Below, in pieces: positions 25,153-33,159 of a stretch of DNA of 64,000 nucleotides. How positions within the stretch are numbered: the stretch's first letter is position 1; every line of letters begins with the position of its first letter. Made by a program: the position numbers and the translations under genes. The stretch spans positions 29,736 to 93,735 of the forward strand of contig CACYYD010000006.1 of the NCBI GenBank assembly GCA_902778585.1, in the 5' to 3' direction. Under the pieces are notes generated by a model, which ran no database searches, was not told where the DNA came from, and saw only the letters and a program-made list of their open reading frames with translations. Origin of the DNA: an uncultured Eubacteriales bacterium (GTDB lineage: Bacteria; Bacillota; Clostridia; Peptostreptococcales; Anaerovoracaceae).

Positions 25153-26562
25153 ATGGCAATAGACCCTAAGAAACACGAAATGCCGTCACAGGATCCTCTG
25201 GTGCGGGCACATAATTTTGACGAGGTAGCTCTGGGCTACTCCGAGGAGACGGCGCTGGCCGAGGCTGCGCGCTGCCTCAACTGCAAGAATCAGCCGTGCG
25301 TTTCGGGATGCCCGGTGAACGTGCACATCCCTGAATTCATCGCAAAGGTAAAAGAGGGAGACTTCGAGGGCGCTTATCAGATAATCAGCGAGACCTCGAC
25401 TCTGCCGGCGGTCTGCGGACGCGTTTGCCCGCAGGAGACCCAGTGCGAGCAGAAGTGCACTCTCGGCGTGAAGTTTGAGCCGGTCGGGATCGGCCGTCTT
25501 GAGAGATACGTCGCTGACTGGCACAACAGGCAGGAGGCCGTAAAGGCTGAGCCGCCTGTTTCCAACGGACACAAGGTAGCGATCGTGGGATCGGGCCCGT
25601 CGGGACTTACCTGCGCGGGCGACCTTGCACGCAAGGGCTACAAGGTGACCATCTACGAAGCTCTCCACACGGCGGGCGGCGTGCTGGTTTACGGTATCCC
25701 TGAGTTCCGTCTGCCGAAGGCGATCGTTGCGCGCGAGGTCCAGGGACTCAAGGACCTCGGCGTTGATATTGAAACTAATGTAATCATCGGAAAGACTCTG
25801 ACCATCGACGAGCTCTTTGAGATGGGCTACGAGGCTGTGTTCATCGGTTCGGGAGCCGGACTTCCGAGCTTCATGAACATCCCGGGCGAGTCGCTCCGCG
25901 GAGTTTATTCGGCTAACGAGTATCTGACGAGAAGCAACCTGATGAAGGCATACCGCGACGATCCGACCACGCCTATCATGAAGGGCGGCAAGGTCGCGGT
26001 AGTCGGCGGCGGCAACGTTGCTATGGACGCCGCCAGGACGGCGCTCAGACTCGGCGCCGAGAAGGTATACATCGTGTACAGGCGCTCGATGGATGAGCTG
26101 CCGGCCCGTAAAGAGGAAGTCGAGCACGCACAGGAAGAAGGAATCGAGTTCCATCTGCTGTGCAATCCTGTGGAAGTGCTCGGCTACAATAACCCTGATG
26201 ACGCCCGCGACCCGAGGAACGGCTCGGTCACCGGCATAAGGGCTATCAGGATGGAATTGGGTGAGCCGGACGCGAGCGGGCGTCGCCGTCCTGTACCGAT
26301 CGAGGGCAGCGAGTTTGAACTCGATGTCGACACTGTTATCATTGCCATAGGAACGAGCCCGAATCCGCTCATCAAGGATACGACGGAAGGGCTCGAGGTG
26401 AACCGCCGCGGCGGCATCGTCGTAGACGAGGCCGGCCTCACGTCCCGTGAGGCTGTGTATGCCGGCGGCGACGCGGTCACTGGTGCGGCTACTGTTATAA
26501 GTGCTATGGGCGCCGGCAAACTCGCCGCGGCTTCAATAGATAAGCAGCTGTCCGGCAAGTAA
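25153..26562 (+). CDS. nfnB: NfnB / glutamate-synthase-small-subunit-like flavoprotein
   Basis: 469 residues. The N-terminal double-cluster domain has CLNCKNQPCVSGCP and CGRVCPQETQCEQKC for two [4Fe-4S] clusters. The FAD loop AIVGSGPSGLTCAGDLA and the NADPH loop VAVVGGGNVAMDAARTA follow. This architecture is that of GltD, NfnB and SudA. Pairing with an NfnA-type gene and no GltB in the neighbourhood favours NfnAB, which couples NADH and ferredoxin to NADP+ reduction. The start is preceded by GGGAGGAGG. Confidence 0.9.
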   Translation: MAIDPKKHEMPSQDPLVRAHNFDEVALGYSEETALAEAARCLNCKNQPCVSGCPVNVHIPEFIAKVKEGDFEGAYQIISETSTLPAVCGRVCPQETQCEQKCTLGVKFEPVGIGRLERYVADWHNRQEAVKAEPPVSNGHKVAIVGSGPSGLTCAGDLARKGYKVTIYEALHTAGGVLVYGIPEFRLPKAIVAREVQGLKDLGVDIETNVIIGKTLTIDELFEMGYEAVFIGSGAGLPSFMNIPGESLRGVYSANEYLTRSNLMKAYRDDPTTPIMKGGKVAVVGGGNVAMDAARTALRLGAEKVYIVYRRSMDELPARKEEVEHAQEEGIEFHLLCNPVEVLGYNNPDDARDPRNGSVTGIRAIRMELGEPDASGRRRPVPIEGSEFELDVDTVIIAIGTSPNPLIKDTTEGLEVNRRGGIVVDEAGLTSREAVYAGGDAVTGAATVISAMGAGKLAAASIDKQLSGK

Positions 26563-26563
26563 T

Positions 26564-26867
26564 GTGACGTCTATTTCCCGGATACGGGCATCCGAACGCC
26601 ACAAAGTTGACGCATTTTTCGGAAAATGGTCTGTTTTGCGTCAACGTATCCGTTGATACTGTTTACAGGTAAAGATTACATAAGCAAAAAGATGACGCAT
26701 TTCTGCAATTATCTGCAGATTTGCGTCATCTTTTTCTCAATTTTATGCTTCAGAGCGCTTTTTGCGACCGATGAGTTGACGCAAATCCGTCTGATTTCGC
26801 TAATTTGCGTCAATAATGTGGCGTCTATCCTCGGAATAGGGCATCCTGGCGCCACAAAGTTGGCGCA
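26564..26867. repeat. Array of TGACGCA/TGCGTCA and related dyads
   Basis: The 314-nt gap between nfnB and the convergent membrane gene holds five complete dyads and a sixth left arm. Left arms start at 26565 (TGACGTC), 26608, 26693, 26777 (TGACGCA), 26819 (TGGCGTC) and 26861 (TGGCGCA); the right arms lie 29-30 nt after each of the first five. Left-arm intervals are 43, 85, 84, 42 and 42 nt, i.e. about one or two times 42. Units 1 and 5 are homologous inside (TCTAT, CGGGCATCC/AGGGCATCC, CCACAAAGT); the TGACGCA units have different interiors. Confidence 0.75.
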
Positions 26868-26876
26868 TTATATCAT

Positions 26877-27545
26877 CTATATGATCCCCAGCGGTATCAG
26901 CACTGCCAGCAGCAGTGCGACGAGACCCCACACACATATCAGGAATCTCTTCCTTTTAGCCGGTGCCATGTCAGGAACATAGTTGCTGGCAAGGAAGAAC
27001 GGTATGTACGTGGTGATGAATACCGGAATGACACCCCACCATTTATAGACCCAGATGAACGAGTGGTTCGATGTGCCCGCGAGGAAGGATTCGACCAGCG
27101 CAAACAGCAGCGCCATGCTGAGAGCTCCTGCAAGCTTGCAGCTTATGCCTTTCCTGCCGTTCTTCGCGAAGTAGCGGGTGTTCCTGTCCGCAGGGAGCAT
27201 CTTGAAAGATATTATCCCGGCAAGCGAGAACATCATCGACAGTTCCCAGCACACACCTATAAGCAATATGTATGTTGTAGATTCGTTGCTCACGGACCAG
27301 AGCGGGTAGCCTGTCACGTGCCCGATCACAGCGTTGCCTATCTCATACAGCCAGTGGACTCCGTACAGAGCCAGCCCGGCGAATATGGCATCGTAGTTCT
27401 TCTTATTTATCTCTGACCAGTAAACATAGAAAACGACTGCGAGTATAAAAATGAAAGTCCAATTGAAATTATCAGTGCTGCGCACCTGGATGCTCCTTAC
27501 AAGATCCATGGCGGCCTGTGATCCGTCTCCCCAGAAAACCAGCAT
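26877..27545 (-). CDS. Polytopic membrane protein of unknown function
   Basis: 222 residues, about six membrane helices. The start at 27545 is chosen because AAGGGAGA lies 6 nt upstream; an upstream in-frame ATG at 27566 has no such site. Visible features are a Trp/Tyr-rich second helix region (VFYVYWSEINKKNYDAI, YGVHWLYEIGNAVIGH) and TTYIPFFLASNYVPDMAPAKRKR near the last helix. I do not recognise the family. It has its own promoter and is divergent from the DJ-1 gene. Confidence 0.7.
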   Translation of the reverse strand: MLVFWGDGSQAAMDLVRSIQVRSTDNFNWTFIFILAVVFYVYWSEINKKNYDAIFAGLALYGVHWLYEIGNAVIGHVTGYPLWSVSNESTTYILLIGVCWELSMMFSLAGIISFKMLPADRNTRYFAKNGRKGISCKLAGALSMALLFALVESFLAGTSNHSFIWVYKWWGVIPVFITTYIPFFLASNYVPDMAPAKRKRFLICVWGLVALLLAVLIPLGII

Positions 27546-27569
27546 GTTATGTCTCCCTTCATCCAAGAT

Positions 27570-27598
27570 ATTGTCAACCCACTTTTACTATACGTCAA
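27570..27598 (-). promoter_or_regulatory. Promoter of the unknown membrane protein
   Basis: Minus-strand TTGACG (27593-27598) and GACAAT (27570-27575) are 17 bp apart, 24 nt before the start codon at 27545. Confidence 0.5.
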
Positions 27599-27723
27599 TT
27601 GCGGCCTGTGGTAAAGCAGAATCCGCTGCGTCATACAGTTATGGTACAATAGGAATGATCTCAATGATCCCAGCGGCATTGCCGCAAATCAAGCAGTAAG
27701 GACTGAGATGAAGGAGTAACAGG

Positions 27724-28275
27724 ATGAAAGCGGTAGTATTTCTGGCCGACGGCTTCGAGGAATGCGAAGCTCTGATAACCGTAGATATATTGAGGAGGGC
27801 AGGCGTCGAGACTGTGATGGCATCGGTCATGGACAGGCGCCAGGTGGAGTCCTCGAGGAACATAAAGGTGATAGCCGACGCGATGGCCTCGGACGTCGAT
27901 TTTGATTCGGCAGACCTCATAGTGCTGCCGGGCGGACGGCTTGGAACAGAGAACATGGCGAAGAGCAGCATCGTTGCGGAGAAGTGCAGGGAGTTCGCTC
28001 AGGCCGGAGGAAAGTATCTTGCGGCGATCTGCGCAGCGCCTTCGCTGCCGGCTTCGATGGGACTGCTCGAAGGAAAGAAGGCGACATGCCACCCTGACTT
28101 TGAAGGGCACATGGCCGGTGCGGCGCTTACAGGCACCGGCGTAGCTGTTGACGGAAACATCATCACAGGACAGGGCCTCGGAGCTACATTCGACTTCGCC
28201 TTCCAGCTGGTAAGCATGCTGGTCAGCGAAGAGTGTGCAGAGCAGATAAAGAAAGCCATCTGTTACAAGAAATAG
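27724..28275 (+). CDS. DJ-1/PfpI family protein
   Basis: 183 residues. DJ-1 landmarks: Glu in FEECEALITVDILRRAG and the nucleophile-elbow Cys in YLAAICAAPSLPAS, then the typical ACHPDFE-like segment (KKATCHPDFEGHM). Family members act as glyoxalase/deglycase-type or redox-stress proteins; the precise role is unknown here. GAAGGAG lies before the ATG. Monocistronic, ended by a shared terminator. Confidence 0.92.
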   Translation: MKAVVFLADGFEECEALITVDILRRAGVETVMASVMDRRQVESSRNIKVIADAMASDVDFDSADLIVLPGGRLGTENMAKSSIVAEKCREFAQAGGKYLAAICAAPSLPASMGLLEGKKATCHPDFEGHMAGAALTGTGVAVDGNIITGQGLGATFDFAFQLVSMLVSEECAEQIKKAICYKK

Positions 28276-28318
28276 CAGACGGAAGGACTTCCGTGCTAAA
28301 TCTAATGACAAAAGAAAA

Positions 28319-28348
28319 AGGACCTCAGGCTTACATGCCTGAGGTCCT
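28319..28348. terminator. Bidirectional terminator between the DJ-1 and coaBC genes
   Basis: AGGACCTCAGGC (28319-28330) pairs perfectly with GCCTGAGGTCCT (28337-28348), with A-rich and T-rich flanks, between convergent genes. Confidence 0.9.
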
Positions 28349-28356
28349 CTCATTTC

Positions 28357-29553
28357 TTACCGGCTGGCCATTATCTCATCGAGGATGATGTCGGCGGCCT
28401 CTTCCTTGCTCATTATCGGCAGCTCCTTGCTGCCGTTTTTAGTTATGATCGTTATTATGTTGGTGTCGCCCTGGAAGCCCGCGCCCTCTGTGCGGAGGCT
28501 GTTGGCACAGATCATGTCCACATTCTTTTTGGTCAGCTTGGCAGACGCGTTCTCTATGAGATTCTGTGTCTCCATCGCGAAGCCGCAGAGGAACTGTCCC
28601 TCCTTGCGGTGCAGACCGAGGTATCCGAGGATGTCCTGAGTCGGCTCGAGCTCTACGCTGCGGCCGGCCGCGGCATCACTCTTCTTTATCTTCTCAGTCG
28701 CGACTTCTGCAGGCCTGTAATCGGCAACCGCCGCGGCCTTTATTATTATATCCATGTCGTCCGCGCGCGAGGTCACCGCATCAAACATATCCTGAGCGCT
28801 CAGCACGTCGACAGTCTTTACAAACGGCTCGCGCGCAAGTGCTGTCCTGCCGGATACGAGCGTCACATCGGCTCCGCGCCTTGCGGCCATCCTTGCGATG
28901 GCATAGCCCATCTTGCCGCTCGAGTGGTTGGTGATGTAGCGGACCGGGTCGATCGCCTCCTGCGTAGGTCCTGCAGTGACAAGCAGCTTGAGTCCGGCCA
29001 TGTCTTTCTTATGTGAGATCGCCTGCTCGACCCACGCGATCAGAACATCAGGCTCAGGCATCTTGCCCTTGCCCTCGACTCCGCACGCCAGCATGCCTGT
29101 CGCCGGCTCGATTATCTCGTAGCCGTAGTCGCGGAGGATCGCGAGGTTGTCCTGGGTCGCCGGATTCTCAAACATCGCCGTGTTCATCGCCGGAACTATG
29201 ATCTTAGGGCAGGTGCATGCGAGCATGGTGGTCGTCAGCATGTTGTCGGCGATACCGTGCGCGAGCTTTGCGATCGTGTTGGCTGTAGCCGGAGCTATCA
29301 TAGCCAGATCGGCGGACTGTCCGAGAGTGATGTGCTCTGTCGGGGTCTCGTTGGCCGGGTCGAAAACGTCCGTCACGACCTTGTTGCCGCTCATGGTCTC
29401 GAAGGTCAGAGGCGTCACGAATTCAGCTGCGCCCGGTGTCATCACAACGTGAACGTCGTAGCCCTTCTTCTTGAGGCCGCTCGCCACATATACCGTCTTA
29501 TACGCGGATATCCCGCCGCTTACTCCAAGCAGAATTCTCTTTTTATCTTTCAT
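28357..29553 (-). CDS. coaBC: Bifunctional phosphopantothenoylcysteine decarboxylase/synthetase
   Basis: 398 residues from the ATG at 29553. The N-terminal CoaC half (about 1-185) is a flavoprotein starting KRILLGVSGGISAYKT, with PAMNTAMFENP and the active-site Cys in MLACGVEGKGKMPEP. The C-terminal CoaB half has LLVTAGPTQEAIDPVRYITNHSS split around the CTP site, then SGKMGYAIA and KAAAVADYRP. It makes 4'-phosphopantetheine for CoA. The reading frame extends upstream of 29553, but the typical protein start is here. Confidence 0.96.
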   Translation of the reverse strand: MKDKKRILLGVSGGISAYKTVYVASGLKKKGYDVHVVMTPGAAEFVTPLTFETMSGNKVVTDVFDPANETPTEHITLGQSADLAMIAPATANTIAKLAHGIADNMLTTTMLACTCPKIIVPAMNTAMFENPATQDNLAILRDYGYEIIEPATGMLACGVEGKGKMPEPDVLIAWVEQAISHKKDMAGLKLLVTAGPTQEAIDPVRYITNHSSGKMGYAIARMAARRGADVTLVSGRTALAREPFVKTVDVLSAQDMFDAVTSRADDMDIIIKAAAVADYRPAEVATEKIKKSDAAAGRSVELEPTQDILGYLGLHRKEGQFLCGFAMETQNLIENASAKLTKKNVDMICANSLRTEGAGFQGDTNIITIITKNGSKELPIMSKEEAADIILDEIMASR

Positions 29554-29743
29554 GGTGTTCACCTGTCTTTCGCAATCAGGCAAGACCTTTGTAAACAGGT
29601 CAGATTTACGCAAAAAGTATACTTCACATAGCCACGAATGTGCAAGGATATGGTACAATGGCAGGTGGATAAGGACGGCTGCCACGCGGCGGCTGTTCCC
29701 GGAACTATCGCTAAATTGTTCAAATAATAAATGGAGACCAGAC

Positions 29744-30754
29744 ATGTTTGACAAACTTATCGAAAAAGTAAAAGCAGAACCTAAGACAATCGTTTTCACA
29801 GAGGGCTCGGACGCCCGTATCCAGGAGGCAGCTTCGAGACTGCTCGCAGAGGGACTCATGAACGTGGTCCTCGTCGGAAACGTTGACGAAGTAAAGAACG
29901 CCGCTGCCGAGAAGGGCTTCGACATCAGCAAGGCTGAGATCATCGATCCTGAAGCTTATGAAGGCATGGACGAAATGGTCGCAAAGATGGTAGAGCTCAG
30001 AAAGGGCAAGATGACCGAAGAAGAGTGCGCTGCAGCTCTCAAGAAGGGCAACTACTTCGGAACGATGCTAGTAAAGATGGGCAAGGCTGACTGCCTGCTC
30101 GGCGGAGCTACATATTCGACAGCTGACACTATCCGTCCTGCACTCCAGCTCGTAAAGACTAAGCCGGGCGCTCACCTCGTAAGCTCCTGCTTCATCCTCA
30201 CAAGAGACTTCGGAGACGAGAACCTCAGAACGATCGCTATGGGCGACTGCGCTGTAAACCTCTCGTACGAGGACAGCAAGGACAAGGAAGGCAACGTTAC
30301 ATTCACAGGCGCTCAGAAGCTTGCTGAGGTAGCTGTTGAGATCGAGAAGTGCGCAAGAACATTCGGCATCGACCCTAAGGTCGCTATGCTGTCGTTCTCG
30401 ACAAAGGGATCCGGCAAGGGCAACACTGTAGCTCTCTCCGCTGAGGCTACAAAGATCGCCAAGGAGCTCAACCCTGACATGGCCATCGACGGCGAGATGC
30501 AGTTCGACGCTGCTGTTTCCCCGACAGTCGGCCAGCTGAAGTTCCCTGGATCGCCGGTCGCAGGATATGCGAACACATTCGTATTCCCTATCATCGAAGC
30601 CGGAAACATCGGCTACAAGATCGCTCAGAGACTCGGCGGCTACGCTGCTTACGGACCTATCCTGCTGGGACTTAACGCGCCGATCAACGACCTCTCCAGA
30701 GGCTGCGACGCAGAAGAAGTCTACAAGATGTCCATCATCACAGCTGCTCTGTAA
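29744..30754 (+). CDS. pta: Phosphate acetyltransferase
   Basis: 336 residues, the compact form. It interconverts acetyl-CoA and acetyl phosphate for ATP gain in fermentation. Features are IVFTEGSDARIQEAASRL at the N-terminus, LGGATYSTADTIRPALQ, MLSFSTKGSGKG and the C-terminal NTFVFPIIEAGNIGYKI with GPILLGLNAPINDLSRG. No ackA is in the window. GGAGACC lies before the ATG; the in-frame upstream extension is not protein-like. Codon use is strongly biased, as for a highly expressed gene. Confidence 0.97.
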   Translation: MFDKLIEKVKAEPKTIVFTEGSDARIQEAASRLLAEGLMNVVLVGNVDEVKNAAAEKGFDISKAEIIDPEAYEGMDEMVAKMVELRKGKMTEEECAAALKKGNYFGTMLVKMGKADCLLGGATYSTADTIRPALQLVKTKPGAHLVSSCFILTRDFGDENLRTIAMGDCAVNLSYEDSKDKEGNVTFTGAQKLAEVAVEIEKCARTFGIDPKVAMLSFSTKGSGKGNTVALSAEATKIAKELNPDMAIDGEMQFDAAVSPTVGQLKFPGSPVAGYANTFVFPIIEAGNIGYKIAQRLGGYAAYGPILLGLNAPINDLSRGCDAEEVYKMSIITAAL

Positions 30755-30788
30755 AGACAGCCGGCGACTGCAGTTAGACACGACTATG

Positions 30789-30835
30789 ACGGCTTCCTAT
30801 GGTACTATGTGGTCATAGGAAGCCGTTTTGTTTTT
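30789..30835 (+). terminator. Terminator after pta
   Basis: ACGGCTTCCTATG (30789-30801) pairs perfectly with CATAGGAAGCCGT (30814-30826), followed by TTTGTTTTTTG. Confidence 0.95.
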
Positions 30836-30963
30836 TGCTTAAAAACGGCCGGTCCTGTTACTGAGCCGTGAGTGCAGATGCCGTATATTGTAGGCGAAGA
30901 ATGCATAGGGACACATCATAAGTGGTGATGATCCAGAGAAAAAAACATGAAAGGAGGCCGCAA

Positions 30964-31401
30964 ATGATTGGACGCCAGGTATTGCTTGTAAACAGGCCCT
31001 TCACATTGGAGGAGCTTTACGACTTTATGAAAGAAAACTGGAATGCGGAAGAAGCCGGCGAGTTCGTCATAGGACGTCCGACGGCAGCATCTATTGAAGA
31101 GTACATATTGCTTCCGGCTACCGCAAGATTCATGACAATAGTCTACCCGAGAACGGCAGGAGGACTTTTTTCGAAGGAGAATAAGGTGATCCTTGCGACT
31201 GCAGATACACCGTCGGGAGCTTTCGAAGGTCTTGCGCAGACTATCCCGACCGGAAATATCTTTGTGGGGATAGCGCAGATGACCAGTCTCAGTTCCTCAG
31301 AAAAAGAGAGGAGAGGTCCTGCGGAAGATGTGCTCCAGCGATATACAGCATACATGAAGGAACTTCTCGCGAAAGCGGGCTATCTAAAGTTGGAGAAATA
31401 G
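30964..31401 (+). CDS. Hypothetical cytoplasmic protein
   Basis: 145 residues from the ATG at 30964, which has AAAGGAGG 9 nt upstream; longer in-frame starts lie upstream of that site. No membrane segments. It begins IGRQVLLVNRPFTLEELYDFMKENW and ends with a helical LQRYTAYMKELLAKAGY. I do not recognise the family. Own terminator and the preceding pta terminator make it a single-gene unit. Confidence 0.7.
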   Translation: MIGRQVLLVNRPFTLEELYDFMKENWNAEEAGEFVIGRPTAASIEEYILLPATARFMTIVYPRTAGGLFSKENKVILATADTPSGAFEGLAQTIPTGNIFVGIAQMTSLSSSEKERRGPAEDVLQRYTAYMKELLAKAGYLKLEK

Positions 31402-31480
31402 TGCGGATCATATATTGTGGGCAGACAGGCCATTTGACAGAACAAACTGCGGAAATATCAGAAGAAACTAATCAAAATAC

Positions 31481-31516
31481 AAAGCCTGAGGCTTGACGGA
31501 CCTCAGGCTTTTTTAA
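31481..31516 (+). terminator. Terminator after the 145-residue hypothetical gene
   Basis: AAAGCCTGAGG (31481-31491) pairs with CCTCAGGCTTT (31501-31511), then TTTAATTTTT. Its stem sequence resembles that of the terminator at 28319-28348. Confidence 0.92.
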
Positions 31517-31541
31517 TTTTTCAACTTTTTTCAGTTTTTTA

Positions 31542-31579
31542 AGAATTCTAATAATTCTCTTAATTTTTGACCCTATACT
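31542..31579 (+). promoter_or_regulatory. Possible promoter/operator of the 93-residue protein gene
   Basis: The inverted repeat AGAATT (31542-31547) / AATTCT (31553-31558) lies just upstream of a -10-like TATACT (31574-31579). No good -35 is visible, so an activator or repressor site is possible. Confidence 0.3.
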
Positions 31580-31681
31580 ACAGACATCAGCTAATGAAAG
31601 CGAAAACCTACCGGCCCCGCCGGAGAAACAGATAAACAGAAAAAGACACTAAAGATCCATTTACATAAGGAGGACATAACA

Positions 31682-31963
31682 ATGAAGAATATCAACACAG
31701 CATATGAGACAGTTATCGCTAAGGCAGTTAAGGAAGCAGGAATCAGAGAAGACGAAAAGTTCAGCGTAACAGTCACAGGCATCGAGAACAGCATCGTTGC
31801 TTTCGAGATCGAGACTGAGTGGAACAAGGTAACTTGCTACGCTGACACAGACACAAACGAAGTAGTCGGCATGATGGCCGAGGCCAAGTCGATCGAAGAG
31901 ATCCTCTGGGGACCGGCAAGCGCAGTTGCCGCTGCAGGAAGAAAGTCCACCAAGGCAGCGTGA
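31682..31963 (+). CDS. Small conserved-looking hypothetical protein
   Basis: 93 residues, soluble, mixed alpha/beta. It starts MKNINTAYETVIAKAVKEAG and ends in a basic Ala/Lys tail (GRKSTKAA). The central strand pattern (KFSVTVTGIENSIVAFEIE, then NKVTCYADTDTNEVVGMM) is regular. AAGGAGGAC precedes the ATG, codon use is highly biased and a strong terminator follows, all signs of high expression. I do not recognise the family with confidence. Confidence 0.75.
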   Translation: MKNINTAYETVIAKAVKEAGIREDEKFSVTVTGIENSIVAFEIETEWNKVTCYADTDTNEVVGMMAEAKSIEEILWGPASAVAAAGRKSTKAA

Positions 31964-32006
31964 AGCCTCTCAATACATCACTTAATCACAGTCACGCATA
32001 ATACGG

Positions 32007-32046
32007 AAAGCTCCCGGAAGGAAATCATCCCTCCGGGAGCTTTTGC
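32007..32046 (+). terminator. Terminator after the 93-residue protein gene
   Basis: AAAGCTCCCGGA (32007-32018) pairs perfectly with TCCGGGAGCTTT (32032-32043), then TTGC. Dyad array 2 begins 13 nt downstream. Confidence 0.9.
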
Positions 32047-32055
32047 TATATTAGT

Positions 32056-32310
32056 ATGTGTAACTTTGATCATTTTTTTCTCATAAATACACAAATACTA
32101 GTACAAAGAAGGATTTTAAACATTGATTTCAGCGTATTTGTGTATTTTCAAAGATTTATCGAGCAATAATACACATGTTTTACGAAAATGTGTGTAGATT
32201 TGAGAATTCCTGGCATTATTCTACACATATACCATCAAATCAGGTGGATTTTAGGCAGTTTAAAGCTGGAAATGTGTATTTCTTGAAGTGCTTTACGAGT
32301 TTCTACACAT
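32056..32310. repeat. Array 2 of TGTGTA/TACACA dyads
   Basis: The 404-nt gap 31964-32367 contains a terminator and this array. TGTGTA starts at 32057, 32139, 32191 and 32273; TACACA at 32088, 32170, 32222 and 32304. Every pair is exactly 31 nt apart and the unit spacing is 82, 52, 82 nt, the same layout as array 1 at 15117-15370. Interiors are AT-rich and mostly unrelated, apart from short shared words such as TTTATCGAGCAA (in one unit of each array). Confidence 0.8.
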
Positions 32311-32362
32311 AACAAGGTTTGTGTTTGGACAGTACCAGAATAATATCCTGCCTTGCAGAGTA

Positions 32363-32396
32363 AAGAGCTACAGCTCCTTAAGGGACTGCAGCTCTT
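32363..32396. terminator. Hairpin at the 3' end of the RsuA-family gene
   Basis: AAGAGCT and CAG (32363-32373) pair with CTG and AGCTCTT (32386-32396) with one mismatch, overlapping the last codons of the minus-strand gene. T runs are short on the minus side. Confidence 0.35.
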
Positions 32397-33159
32397 TTTC
32401 TGTAAGTCTTCTGTATTCACCGGGCTCAAGAGTGTCGTCCAGAATCAGCGGGCCCATTGTGAGGCGCTTAAGATAGAGCACTTCCATGCCGCGGGCGGCA
32501 AACATCCTCTTGATCTGATGGAATTTGCCCTCCTGTATCACGACCTCGACTTCGGAAGTGGCGAGGGCCTCGTCGTCATGCACGCTTCCATCCGGTGCGG
32601 TCTCGTTATCCGGTACGGATTCGTCCGAAGAGACTTCTTCATCGTCATCCGCGGCCCTGAGAATTTCCAGCTTAGCCGGGAGGCATTCGAGTCCATCCGG
32701 CAGGATAAGTCCGTCCGCGAAGGCCTGCACGTCGTCTTCGGTAACTGTGCCCGAGACTTCGGCGTAGTATCTTTTGTCGACGTGGTGCTTCGGCGACAGC
32801 AGCCTGTGCGCAAGAGCACCGTCATTGGTGATCAGGAGCAGTCCTTCGGTATCCCTGTCGAGGCGTCCCGCAGGGAAGAGGTCCTTGCGTTTCTGCTCAT
32901 CGATGAGGTCGACCACGGTCTCCTCTCGGCTGTCGTCGCTCGCGCTTATGACTCCGGCAGGCTTGTTCATCATATAGTAGACGAACTCCTCGTAGACGAC
33001 GGGCTCACCGCGGTACGTGACCGCCGAGTCTTCGCCGACCTGCATGCCAGGGTCTTTGGCGACTGCGCCGTCCACCGTTACAAGCCCGGCCTTTACGGCC
33101 TTCTTTATCTCTGTTCTTGTTCCGGCGCCCATGCCGGAAAGATATTTATCGAGCCTCAT
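32368..33159 (-). CDS. rsuA: RsuA-family 16S rRNA pseudouridine synthase
   Basis: 263 residues. An N-terminal S4 RNA-binding domain (MRLDKYLSGMGAGTRTEIKKA) precedes the synthase with YMMNKPAGVISA, the catalytic Asp in GRLDRDTEGLLLITND and the late EGKFHQIKRMF motif. RsuA modifies U516 of 16S rRNA. An acidic insert (about residues 170-200, DDDEEVSSDESVPDNE) is not usual in the family. The gene overlaps the end of the acyl-CoA synthetase gene by one base or so, suggesting translational coupling. Confidence 0.93.
   Translation of the reverse strand: MRLDKYLSGMGAGTRTEIKKAVKAGLVTVDGAVAKDPGMQVGEDSAVTYRGEPVVYEEFVYYMMNKPAGVISASDDSREETVVDLIDEQKRKDLFPAGRLDRDTEGLLLITNDGALAHRLLSPKHHVDKRYYAEVSGTVTEDDVQAFADGLILPDGLECLPAKLEILRAADDDEEVSSDESVPDNETAPDGSVHDDEALATSEVEVVIQEGKFHQIKRMFAARGMEVLYLKRLTMGPLILDDTLEPGEYRRLTEKELQSLKEL

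Noticed and set aside
25153..26562. Glutamate synthase small subunit
   Set aside because: No GltB large subunit is nearby and an NfnA-type partner is adjacent, so NfnB fits better, although the family overlap is real.
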